A stretch of 64,000 nucleotides of DNA from CAZGWJ01 sp964529445. GTDB lineage: Bacteria > Oederibacteriota > Muellerivitia > Muellerivitales > Muellerivitaceae. Positions within the stretch are counted from its first letter, which is position 1. The number at the start of each line of letters is the position of its first letter. Below the pieces are notes generated by a model, which worked only from the letters and a program-made list of their open reading frames with translations, was not told where the DNA came from and did not search any database. The stretch lies in assembly GCA_964529445.1 (NCBI GenBank), contig CAZGWJ010000002.1:1-64000 (forward strand), written 5' to 3'. Both the position numbers and the translations under genes were made by a program. Of the stretch, positions 50,905-57,570 are shown piece after piece.

Positions 50905-50933
50905 TGCAAGGGATCGCGAAGCGATCCATCCAA

Positions 50934-50976
50934 TCCCCCTCGCCCCCTGCGGGAGAGGGTAAGGGTGAGGGGTGTT
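50934..50976. repeat. CCCTCTCCC-type palindromic repeat
   Basis: CCCCCTCGCCCCCTGCGGGA then GAGGGTAAGGGTGAGGGG, followed by the tail GTCGTGGTGGTTTTCAG. Copies with related tails occur at 51847-51930 and 51929-52000. Confidence 0.6.
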
Positions 50977-51000
50977 TTGAGTCGTGGTGGTTTTCAGTCT

Positions 51001-51146
51001 AAGGTCACAAATTGTGACCTTTAACAGGACAAACGAATGAAAACGCAGTATTAGCAAGCCAATCTTGAGGTCACAATTTGTGACCTCAAGTTGGGAAAAC
51101 GCAGGTTCAAGAGACAAGTCTTAAGGTCGCAAATTGCGACCTTAAG
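51001..51146. repeat. Three palindromes upstream of the ORF6N gene
   Basis: P1 (51001-51021): AAGGTCACAA, central A, then its complement. P2 (51064-51090): CTTGAGGTCACAA, T, complement. P3 (51120-51146): CTTAAGGTCGCAA, A, complement. Spacings are 66 and 56 bp, with AAAACGCAG after P1 and P2, so the unit is tandemly repeated. In one frame P3 reads LRSQIATLR, nearly the peptide encoded by the in-gene palindrome at 51364. Confidence 0.9.
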
Positions 51147-51160
51147 GTCAGGAGGAAACG

Positions 51161-51706
51161 GTGAAAAAGGAACACAGGAACGACAAGAACTTGTTCATCG
51201 GAGATTACATCCACATGATCCGAGGAAATCGAATCATGTTGGACGAGACCTTGGCATCGCTCTATGGAGTTTCAGTCAAAGTGTTGAATCAGCAGGTGAA
51301 AAGGAATAAGGAACGATTTCCGGACGATTTCATGTTCCGATTGACACCCGAGGAAACATCCATCTTGAGGTCGCAATTTGCGACCTCAAGATTATGGGGA
51401 GGCCGGAGGTATTCCCCTCTTGTGTTCACCGAGCAGGGCATCGCCATGCTCTCGAGCGTCCTCAAGAGCCCCCGGGCCATCCAGATGAACATCCACATCA
51501 TGCGGGCCTTCGTGGCCATGCGTAAATACGCGATCACTCATGAGGACCTGGCCAAGCGCATCGACGAACTGGAAGGGAAGTACGACGAGCAGTTCGCGGT
51601 GGTGTTCGAGGCGCTGAGGAAATTCTTCGAGGATCCTCCGCCGGACGACAAGAGGAAGATCGGTTTTCTCTCCGAGGAGCGCGCCCCCTACATCGTCTTC
51701 AACTGA
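51161..51706 (+). CDS. ORF6N domain protein (KilA-N-type DNA-binding)
   Basis: 181 residues. The ORF6N domain (about 10-110) shows IHMIRGNRIMLDETLASLYG, VSVKVLNQQVKRN, FPDDFMFRLTPEE and GGRRYSPLVFTEQGIAML, followed by VLKSPRAIQMNIHIMRAF and a coiled-coil tail. Phage and bacterial members are presumed DNA-binding regulators. Residues 68-77 (ILRSQFATSR) are encoded by a perfect 27-bp palindrome. The start is GTG 51161, after AGGAGG. Usually linked to phage or mobile regions. Confidence 0.85.
   Translation: MKKEHRNDKNLFIGDYIHMIRGNRIMLDETLASLYGVSVKVLNQQVKRNKERFPDDFMFRLTPEETSILRSQFATSRLWGGRRYSPLVFTEQGIAMLSSVLKSPRAIQMNIHIMRAFVAMRKYAITHEDLAKRIDELEGKYDEQFAVVFEALRKFFEDPPPDDKRKIGFLSEERAPYIVFN
51364..51390. 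repeat. Palindrome inside the ORF6N coding sequence
   Basis: 27-bp perfect palindrome: CTTGAGGTCGCAA, central T, complement. Same family as the three upstream and the one at 52526. It differs from P3 by only two symmetric positions, so the coding region carries a potential operator. Confidence 0.9.
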
Positions 51707-52000
51707 CCCCTCTCCCTCTCGCGGATCCTGATGGGATCTGTGCGAGCATTCTTCGCTCTCAGCTTGTGGCCTCGGGCGGCTCGATCCTCTCCCGTAATGG
51801 ATTCGACCAAGCTCACCATCCACCGGAGAGGGAAGAAAAGGTAATCTCCCCTCCCCTGCTTGCGGGGGAGGGATCAAGGGAGAGGGGGTCTTGTCCGTGG
51901 TGGCTGTTACAAAGCAGTAAAACTAATACCCTCTCCCCTTGCGGGAGAGGGAGGGGCGAGGGGTGTCGTTCCATGTCCGTAGTAGCTGTTAGAAAGAGTT
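51706..52000. repeat. Cluster of CCCTCTCCC-type repeats
   Basis: From the ORF6N stop to about 52000 there is no gene. It holds CCCCTCTCCCTCTCGCGG (about 51709), CCCCTCCCCTGCTTGCGGGG (about 51849) and CCCTCTCCCCTTGCGGGAGA (about 51930), each followed by a related GTCCGTGGTGGCTGTTA-like tail. A two-hairpin element (51722-51790) is embedded. Confidence 0.65.
51722..51790 (+). repeat. Two-hairpin element, copy 2
   Basis: Hairpin 1: CGGATCC-TGATG-GGATCTG (51722-51740, one G-T wobble). The TTGTG loop of hairpin 2 (AGC-TTGTG-GCC) is at 51764-51768; its stem is only partly paired here. Confidence 0.55.
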
Positions 52001-52101
52001 GATGTTCTCTGTGTCTCCGCCCGCCATCGAATGCCTTCGATGACGAGGTCTCGCCAAAGGCGGACGTTTTCGTGGTTTATTTTAAGATCGAGAGGTGTGA
52101 C

Positions 52102-52494
52102 ATGCATTATTCCGAAAGCCGTTTGAGCGCCATCTGGAACGGGGTGGTCCTCTACAAGATGGACCGCGGCCGCTGGCCGAAGGACGACCAGGAACTGCTC
52201 CTCTTCGCGGCCCTCAAGGGCATCGATCTCGACGTGGACGGCTTCGAGTACCTGAGGTGGGAGGAGGGGAAGGACGGAGAACTCGTCATCTCCTTCATCC
52301 TGCGTCCCCGGGAAGAGAAGGAATTGGCCGGTCGCATCCGCTTGCGTCTCTTGGGCGAGGGCGTGGTCGCCGATGCCATGCCGGTCACGGTGCGCATCCA
52401 TTACACGCCCGAGAACCACAGGACCTATTGCCCCTGGCCGGGCTGTACTTTGAGCGTTCGCGAGGAGGTCCTCCCGGCGGCGAAAGCGTCGTGA
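52102..52494 (+). CDS. Hypothetical protein
   Basis: 130 residues. ATG 52102 has GAGAGGTG upstream. The sequence NGVVLYKMDRGRWPKDDQEL, an acidic middle and a C-terminal CPWPGCTLSVREEV with two cysteines match no family I know. No signal peptide. It lies between a repeat cluster and a toxin-antitoxin pair. Confidence 0.5.
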   Translation: MHYSESRLSAIWNGVVLYKMDRGRWPKDDQELLLFAALKGIDLDVDGFEYLRWEEGKDGELVISFILRPREEKELAGRIRLRLLGEGVVADAMPVTVRIHYTPENHRTYCPWPGCTLSVREEVLPAAKAS

Positions 52495-52525
52495 TGGGCG
52501 TTGAGCCGACCGAAGTGAAAGGGTT

Positions 52526-52550
52526 TTGATATCGCAATTTGCGATATCAA
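52526..52550. repeat. Fifth palindrome of the ORF6N family
   Basis: TTGATATCGCAA, central T, complement. It keeps the TCGCAATTTGCGA core but has GATATC arms. It lies about 55 bp upstream of the toxin gene at 52604. Confidence 0.85.
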
Positions 52551-52603
52551 GTTCCGGACATGGAGTGACCTTGACAAGGTGTCTCTAGTAGGAGACAATC
52601 TAT

Positions 52604-52936
52604 ATGGAAGCGATACCCAGGAAGTTCGAGAAGTACTACACGCCCGAAGGGCGCTCTCCTTTCGACGACTGGTTCCACGGCCTGAAGGATGCTTTCGGGA
52701 AGAGCCAGATCATCAAGCGTCTTCAAAGAGTGGAGGCGGGAACGCTGGGTCATACGGACAATGCGGGAGAAGGTGTCCAGGGCTTGAAGATCGATGTGGG
52801 TCCAGGTTATCGGGTCTATTTCGGTCAGCATGGCTCCGTGCTCGTTATCCTGCTATGTGGTGGCGAAAAACACAGGCAAGACAGGGACATGGCGATCGCC
52901 AGAAGCTATTGGCGGGATTACAAGAGCCGAAAGTAG
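52604..52936 (+). CDS. RelE/ParE-superfamily toxin (Gp49/HigB-like)
   Basis: 110 residues. FEKYYTPEGRSPFDDWFHGL, KRLQRVEAGTLG, the central GYRVYFGQHG and the end RSYWRDYKSRK match Gp49-type HigB toxins, which cleave ribosome-bound mRNA. The HTH antitoxin gene follows after 15 nt. The start is ATG 52604. The upstream palindrome may be an operator. Confidence 0.82.
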   Translation: MEAIPRKFEKYYTPEGRSPFDDWFHGLKDAFGKSQIIKRLQRVEAGTLGHTDNAGEGVQGLKIDVGPGYRVYFGQHGSVLVILLCGGEKHRQDRDMAIARSYWRDYKSRK

Positions 52937-52951
52937 CGAGGGAATGTCGCG

Positions 52952-53311
52952 ATGAAGAAGAGATCGGTGGTCCCGCCTTCGGGCGGAAGTCTCGACGAAA
53001 CGGTCATCCGCGCCCTCAAGGAGGACGAGGGTTTTCGCATGGAGTATTTGAAGGATCTCCTGCAGGAAGAGGACGTGAAATTGATGGCGATCGCTCTGCG
53101 GCCCCTGGTGGAGGCCCTAGGGGGGATCGGCAAGTTATCGAGCGAGACGGGATTGGGGCGACAGAGCCTGTATAAATCACTATCGGGCAAAGTTCGTCCT
53201 GATTTCCCGACGCTTCTCAAGATCATCCACTTTGCGGGTTATGACCTGTCGGTCGATAGACGTCGCCCGTCCAAACGCCATTCCAGGTCATTGGCCGGTT
53301 CTCGTTCGTGA
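52952..53311 (+). CDS. HTH antitoxin (HigA-like)
   Basis: 119 residues. Residues about 55-95 (LVEALGGIGKLSSETGLGRQ, SLYKSLSGKVRPDFPTLLKI) form an XRE-type HTH typical of the antidote partner of Gp49-like toxins. It represses the pair and neutralises the toxin. The C-terminal Arg/Ser tail is unusual. Toxin-first order fits HigBA. Confidence 0.8.
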   Translation: MKKRSVVPPSGGSLDETVIRALKEDEGFRMEYLKDLLQEEDVKLMAIALRPLVEALGGIGKLSSETGLGRQSLYKSLSGKVRPDFPTLLKIIHFAGYDLSVDRRRPSKRHSRSLAGSRS

Positions 53312-53322
53312 GGAGGTAAAGT

Positions 53323-53406
53323 ATGAAGAACAGTATTTTCGGAGTCATGGTGATCATCCGTGACGAGAATTATTACGCATCAATCACAAGTCCAGGAACC
53401 ATATAA
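53323..53406 (+). CDS. Possible small peptide gene
   Basis: 27 codons, MKNSIFGVMVIIRDENYYAS then ITSPGTI, with an excellent ribosome site AGGAGG 7 nt before ATG 53323, 11 nt after the antitoxin stop. No family. It might be a remnant of a longer antitoxin-like gene or a real peptide; the evidence is only the ribosome site. Confidence 0.3.
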   Translation: MKNSIFGVMVIIRDENYYASITSPGTI

Positions 53407-53493
53407 CCTGTTTTCTCAAGCCGGATGGCATCCTGACAGCCAGTGAAAGGGTGACCATGAGTTGAAGGCAGCTTGATCGTGGAGAGTCCTGGT

Positions 53494-53766
53494 ATGGATA
53501 AATGGAATGTCCTAGTCACCGAAGAGGCGGATCGTGAACTGGCTAAGGCGGTTCGGGAGAATCCGGACCTCAAACCCGACATCCTGCTGAGGCTCGGGCT
53601 CCTGGCGGATTTTCCTCCTGAGAAATGGTTCTTCATTTCCCGGCATAAGGGATTGGACCTGTTCAGGGCCGAGACGGGACAGATGATCCGGATCTCGGGC
53701 CAAGCCGATCCCGGTACCCGGACCGTGCATATCACCCATATCCGGGTGATCCGGAGAGCCCGTTGA
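53494..53766 (+). CDS. Small RelE-like protein (possible toxin)
   Basis: 90 residues from ATG 53494. The layout KWNVLVTEEADRELAKAV, then LLADFPPEKWF, and MIRISGQADPG with a C-terminal HITHIRVIRR resembles RelE-type beta-sheet toxins, though not certainly. Followed 54 nt later by a small helical protein that could be its antitoxin. An earlier in-frame ATG/GTG at 53473 is possible. Confidence 0.5.
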   Translation: MDKWNVLVTEEADRELAKAVRENPDLKPDILLRLGLLADFPPEKWFFISRHKGLDLFRAETGQMIRISGQADPGTRTVHITHIRVIRRAR

Positions 53767-53770
53767 CGAT

Positions 53771-53788
53771 GTAATACATGTGTAATAC
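53771..53788. promoter_or_regulatory. Direct-repeat operator candidate
   Basis: GTAATAC-ATGT-GTAATAC: two identical 7-mers with an 11-bp period, right before the gene at 53821, as often bound by small DNA-binding antitoxins. Confidence 0.5.
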
Positions 53789-53820
53789 AATCTATTTGAC
53801 GGTCTATTCGGGAGGAACCC

Positions 53821-54135
53821 ATGCGCGCGATCATCAATTTCCGACCCAAGGTCGACCCGGCCACTTTGCGCAGGATCGCTGAAAAACAGAATTATCCCGA
53901 CCTGTCCGGCTTCATCAATGACGCGATCGAGGAGAAGATCCGCAACATTCACGCCCATCCGCGCGACGAGAAACTGGTGAACGACATCAAGAAAGCCGTC
54001 TATGAATTCAAGGGTTGGTCCTTCTCCAAGCCATCCGCCCGGGAAGCGGCGGAGATCCGCAAGAGGGCTGGTTCCGCCCGTTCCGGCAAGACAAGGACGA
54101 TGCCCCTGAATGACGTTTTGAAGGAACTGACATGA
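53821..54135 (+). CDS. Small helical protein, possible antitoxin
   Basis: 104 residues. The N-terminal MRAIINFRPKVDPATLRRIA and FINDAIEEKI look like a ribbon-helix-helix-type antitoxin, followed by a charged C-terminal tail as expected for toxin binding. GGAGGAA precedes ATG 53821. It overlaps the next gene by 4 nt (ATGA). Confidence 0.5.
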   Translation: MRAIINFRPKVDPATLRRIAEKQNYPDLSGFINDAIEEKIRNIHAHPRDEKLVNDIKKAVYEFKGWSFSKPSAREAAEIRKRAGSARSGKTRTMPLNDVLKELT

Positions 54136-54728
54136 ACATCTCGATCATCCTGGGGCATCCCAAGCCCGGCAGTTTCAACCATGCCATCGCCCGGACGGCG
54201 GCGGAGACCCTGAAAGCCAACGGACACCAGGTCGTCCTGCATGACCTTTGCGCGGAGGGGTTCGATCCGCTCCTGCCTCCCGCCGAACTCGCCAAGGGAG
54301 CCGTCCTCCCTGCCGACGTCCAGAAGCATTGCGATGAGATCGTGAAGGCCGACGGCATCATCATCGTGCATCCGAATTGGTGGGGACAGCCGCCTGCCAT
54401 CCTCAAAGGGTGGGTGGACCGGGTCCTGCGCATGGGCGTGGCCTACACGTTCAAGGTGGGGGACAACGGGGAAGGGGTTCCCGTCGGGCTCCTGAAGGCG
54501 AAGAAGGCCCTGGTGTTCACGACGTCCAACACGCCCAGGGAGAGGGAGCGGGAGGTCTTCGGGGATCCGCTGGAAGCCCTGTGGGGCAAGTGCGTGTTCC
54601 CGTTCTGCGGGGTGGATTCTTTCGAGCGCCGCAATTTCGAGGTGGTGGTGGCCAGCACGGAGGAGGAGAGGAAGGGTTGGCTGGCGGAAGTACAGCAAAG
54701 AATTGAGAAGGCTTTCCCGAGGGTATAG
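54132..54728 (+). CDS. NAD(P)H-dependent quinone oxidoreductase (flavodoxin-like fold)
   Basis: 198 residues, NQO1/KefF-type FMN or FAD reductase. MNISIILGHPKPGSFNHAIA, IIVHPNWWGQPPAILKGWVD and VFTTSNTPRE are the cofactor-binding motifs. It reduces quinones or azo compounds with NAD(P)H. Its start ATG 54132 overlaps the preceding gene's stop, so they share an mRNA, odd for an antitoxin neighbour. Confidence 0.88.
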   Translation: MNISIILGHPKPGSFNHAIARTAAETLKANGHQVVLHDLCAEGFDPLLPPAELAKGAVLPADVQKHCDEIVKADGIIIVHPNWWGQPPAILKGWVDRVLRMGVAYTFKVGDNGEGVPVGLLKAKKALVFTTSNTPREREREVFGDPLEALWGKCVFPFCGVDSFERRNFEVVVASTEEERKGWLAEVQQRIEKAFPRV

Positions 54729-54747
54729 ATATAGTTGTATCAGAAGG

Positions 54748-54774
54748 CATGGCAGTGGTCAGAATGACCACTGC
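54748..54774. promoter_or_regulatory. 27-nt palindrome between the reductase and the YbhN-like gene
   Basis: TGGCAGTGGTCA-GAA-TGACCACTGCCA: perfect 12-bp arms around a 3-nt loop. No T-run follows, so more likely an operator than a terminator. Confidence 0.65.
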
Positions 54775-54821
54775 CACAGATGGCTGATATAATTGAGCAT
54801 CCATGTGGGAAGGGATGGTTT

Positions 54822-55862
54822 GTGATCCAGAAGAGTCATAAGACCGCCACCCTGATCTTCCTCGTGTTCGTGGGGCTCGTGTTCCTCACGCTGGTGACGG
54901 CCGCCATCACGGACGGCCCCAAGCTCCTCTCCGTCGTCAACGACCTCAAGATGGGCTCCCTCGTCTTCGCCATGGCCTGCATGGTGGTCTCCTACCTCGG
55001 CATCGCTCTCTCTTTCTCCGGCCTCTTCGAGATGACCACCTATCGCATAAAGTTCGCAACGCTCTTCTCCATCACCTTCGTGGCCGCCACCTTCAACTAC
55101 GTGGTCTCCACGGCCGGCGTCTCCAGTCTCGCCGTCCGGGCATTCCTCTTCAAGCAACACAAGATCCCCTACACGACCACCCTGCCCCTCTCGGTCGCCC
55201 AGAGCATGATCACCAACATCGTCCTGGCCGTGATGTGCATGGGCGGGCTTCTTTACTTGAACCTCCACCCCGAGATGGTGGGGCCTGTCGAGCGCGGGGT
55301 GATCGCGGGTCTCGTGGGAGTCCTGGCGCTGTTGGTCATCGCCGTGATGATGATCTTCTTCCATACGGGATCAAGGAACTTCCTGTTGGACAAGGGAACC
55401 CGATGGGGTGGGGCCTTGCTGAACCGGATGACCCGTGGCCGCTTCCCGGCGGAACGGCTGAAGGCCATCCGGGCGAACCTGGAGGACTCCATCCGTCTCC
55501 TTCATAAAGGATGGCTTCAACTGTTCGTCACCATGTTCTGGATCACGATGGATTGGACCTTCACGGCGATGACCCTGTATTTCTGCTTCCAGGCGGTCGG
55601 AGTGAACCTCTCCCTCGGGCTGGTCCTGGTGGGTTTCTCGGTGGCCTTCCTGACCTCGACGGTGAACTTCGTGCCGGCAGGACTGGGCATCACCGAGATG
55701 GCCGTCACGGGAACCTATATCCATCTTTTGAAGGTGGCGCCCGAGAAGGCCGTGGTGGCCACGATCCTATTCAGGATCATTTATTTCTTGATCCCGCTGG
55801 CGGTATCGACAGCGTTGTATTTGGATACGATGCGGACGGCTTATAAGAACCAGAAAAGTTAA
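54822..55862 (+). CDS. YbhN/UPF0104-type flippase-like membrane protein
   Basis: About 346 residues with eight or so helices. The LPG_synthase_TM features FNYVVSTAGVSSLAVRAFLF and VNFVPAGLGITEMAVTG are present. Relatives act in lipid or glycolipid transfer. GTG 54822 is preferred (AAGGGATGG upstream); ATG 54780 directly abuts the palindrome without a ribosome site. Its last codons are duplicated downstream inside the repeat cluster. Confidence 0.82.
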   Translation: MIQKSHKTATLIFLVFVGLVFLTLVTAAITDGPKLLSVVNDLKMGSLVFAMACMVVSYLGIALSFSGLFEMTTYRIKFATLFSITFVAATFNYVVSTAGVSSLAVRAFLFKQHKIPYTTTLPLSVAQSMITNIVLAVMCMGGLLYLNLHPEMVGPVERGVIAGLVGVLALLVIAVMMIFFHTGSRNFLLDKGTRWGGALLNRMTRGRFPAERLKAIRANLEDSIRLLHKGWLQLFVTMFWITMDWTFTAMTLYFCFQAVGVNLSLGLVLVGFSVAFLTSTVNFVPAGLGITEMAVTGTYIHLLKVAPEKAVVATILFRIIYFLIPLAVSTALYLDTMRTAYKNQKS

Positions 55863-56126
55863 GGCACCCCTCACCCATCACAGACCCTGAAGGGTCTGCG
55901 AGAACAACCGTCATCCTCAGCTTGTGGCTGAGGATGGTTCGGCCCTCTCCCTCAAGGGGAGAGGGGAAAAGGGGAAGGATATGAAGCGGACGGCTTATAG
56001 AACCAGGAGAAGTAGGTCCCCCTCACCCTGGCCCTCTCCCACGGGGGGAGAGGGGAAGAGTATTAAGAAACAGGATAAGTAGGACCCCTCTCCCTAGCCC
56101 TCCCCCGCAAGCGGGGGAGGGAATTT
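55862..56126. repeat. Repeat cluster with tail duplications of the upstream gene
   Basis: Two further imperfect copies of the gene end (GCGGACGGCTTATA...GAACCAG) occur at 55985-56014 and, weaker, 56060-56083, each followed by CCCTCTCCC-type palindromes. No gene between 55863 and 56305. Confidence 0.7.
55881..55940 (+). repeat. Two-hairpin element, copy 3
   Basis: Hairpin 1: CAGACCC-TGAA-GGGTCTG (55881-55898). Hairpin 2: CATCCTCAGC-TTGTG-GCTGAGGATG (55912-55936), a perfect 10-bp stem. Best-preserved copy. Confidence 0.75.
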
Positions 56127-56221
56127 GTGGGAATTAACACAACGATAAAACCCCATAAAAGACACATACCTTTCCAAATAACCTTGTTAAATAAGGATAA
56201 ATCCTATTTGCTCGTCTAGTG

Positions 56222-56250
56222 TTGACATGAACCGACTCAAGTTATATGCT
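56222..56250 (+). promoter_or_regulatory. Sigma70-type promoter of the sigma factor operon
   Basis: Perfect TTGACA (56222-56227), 17 nt, TATGCT (56245-56250), about 55 nt upstream of ATG 56306. An AT-rich stretch precedes it. Confidence 0.65.
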
Positions 56251-56305
56251 TTTGGAACAAAAGGATATGTTCGTCCGTCAGATAAGGACGAAAGGGAGGG
56301 CAAAA

Positions 56306-57163
56306 ATGGAAAAGGTCCCATTCATCCAAGAAGACAAGGCGCTCAACCAATACCTGCGAGACATCTCCAGGATTTCCCTTCTTTCTCCGGACGAAGAACT
56401 CGCCCTGGCGCGCAAGGCCCGCAGCGGTGATGAAGAAGCCCATAACCGCCTTGTGGAAGCCAACCTTCGTTTTGTCGTATCCGTGGCCAAGAATTATCGT
56501 AACAGAGGCCTTTCGTTCCTGGACCTCATCAACGAGGGGAACCTCGGCCTGATCAAGGCTGCCCGGTCCTTCGATCCCGCACGGGGCGTGCGATTCGTCT
56601 CCTACGCCGTCTGGTGGATCAAGCAGTCCATCCTGGCCGCCATCATGGACAAGGGCGACATGGTTCGCATTCCCCAGAGCCGGACCAAAAAGGTCCGTAA
56701 ACTCACGAAACGACTGAAGGAAGCCCGCCAAAAAAGCGGGGAAAACAGCTCCAGCTTGGACCTCATGCGAGCCACCGGCATCGATCGCAAGGACATGGAT
56801 GAGGTGGCCCAGTTCGGCCATGGGTACCTGTCGCTGGACACCACCTACATCAACGACGACGGGACCACGATCCTGGCGCTCCTGAAGGACCCGAAGGACG
56901 TTCACGCCTACGAGAAGGACCTGATGGACGCCGACATGAGCGGGCGGCTCAAGAACGCCCTCAAGGGGTTGGAGGAGCGCGACGGGCATATCCTCACCCT
57001 GCGGTACGGGCTCGACGGGAAGGGGGAGCGAACCCTTGACGAGATCGGAAAGCGCCTTAACATCTCCAAGGAGAGGGTGCGGCAGATCGAGGAGCGGGCC
57101 ATCGAGCGTCTGAGGGGTTCCTCCGAGATGGGGCTTCTGAAGGATTACATCTCCGAAAGCTGA
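56306..57163 (+). CDS. RNA polymerase sigma factor, sigma70 family (group 2-like)
   Basis: 285 residues. Region 1.2 (NQYLRDISRISLLSPDEELA), region 2 (LVEANLRFVVSVAKNYRNRG, LSFLDLINEGNLGLIKAARS, FVSYAVWWIKQSI), region 3 and region 4 with HTH (RTLDEIGKRLNISKERVRQI) are all present. It is too short for primary RpoD, and is a group 2/3 type such as an RpoS or RpoH analogue. ATG 56306 has GGGAGG 6 nt upstream. It is the first gene of a stress-like operon with HspR and HtrA. Confidence 0.88.
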   Translation: MEKVPFIQEDKALNQYLRDISRISLLSPDEELALARKARSGDEEAHNRLVEANLRFVVSVAKNYRNRGLSFLDLINEGNLGLIKAARSFDPARGVRFVSYAVWWIKQSILAAIMDKGDMVRIPQSRTKKVRKLTKRLKEARQKSGENSSSLDLMRATGIDRKDMDEVAQFGHGYLSLDTTYINDDGTTILALLKDPKDVHAYEKDLMDADMSGRLKNALKGLEERDGHILTLRYGLDGKGERTLDEIGKRLNISKERVRQIEERAIERLRGSSEMGLLKDYISES

Positions 57164-57177
57164 AGAAGGGCCGTTCC

Positions 57178-57570
57178 ATGCGGATGAACCCCCAACAACC
57201 GCTCTTTACCATCGGAACGGTCGCGAAACTCCTGCAACTCCACGAGCAGACCATCCGTCAATACGAGCGGTTGGGGCTCGTTCTCCCCTCCCGAACCGCG
57301 CGACATACGCGCATGTATTCCCAGGCGGATGTCGAGCGCCTTGAATGCGTGACCTACCTGGTGAAGCATTGCGGTGTGAACATCGCGGGAGTGAAACTGA
57401 TGGTGCAGTTCGGGGTCACACGACCCGAGATCGAGCAGTTCCTCAAGGCGCAGGCGAGGCTCAGGGACATCCAATGCATGAGCCAGAACCTGTTGCCACC
57501 CGGCCAGGAGGATATCCATGAGTCCCAAGTCGAAGAACCTGTCGCGCGGCCCCGAAAGCGCCGCAAGTAG
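57178..57570 (+). CDS. MerR-family regulator, HspR-like
   Basis: 130 residues. FTIGTVAKLLQLHEQTIRQY, RTARHTRMYSQADVERL and GVNIAGVKLMVQFG match HspR/MerR heat-shock repressors, with a C-terminal Lys/Arg tail. HspR represses chaperone or protease genes. It starts 15 nt after the sigma factor and overlaps the protease gene by 53 nt. Confidence 0.85.
   Translation: MRMNPQQPLFTIGTVAKLLQLHEQTIRQYERLGLVLPSRTARHTRMYSQADVERLECVTYLVKHCGVNIAGVKLMVQFGVTRPEIEQFLKAQARLRDIQCMSQNLLPPGQEDIHESQVEEPVARPRKRRK

Noticed and set aside
50934..56126. CRISPR array
   Set aside because: The repeats are palindromic, unequal in length and irregularly spaced, with no cas genes in the window.
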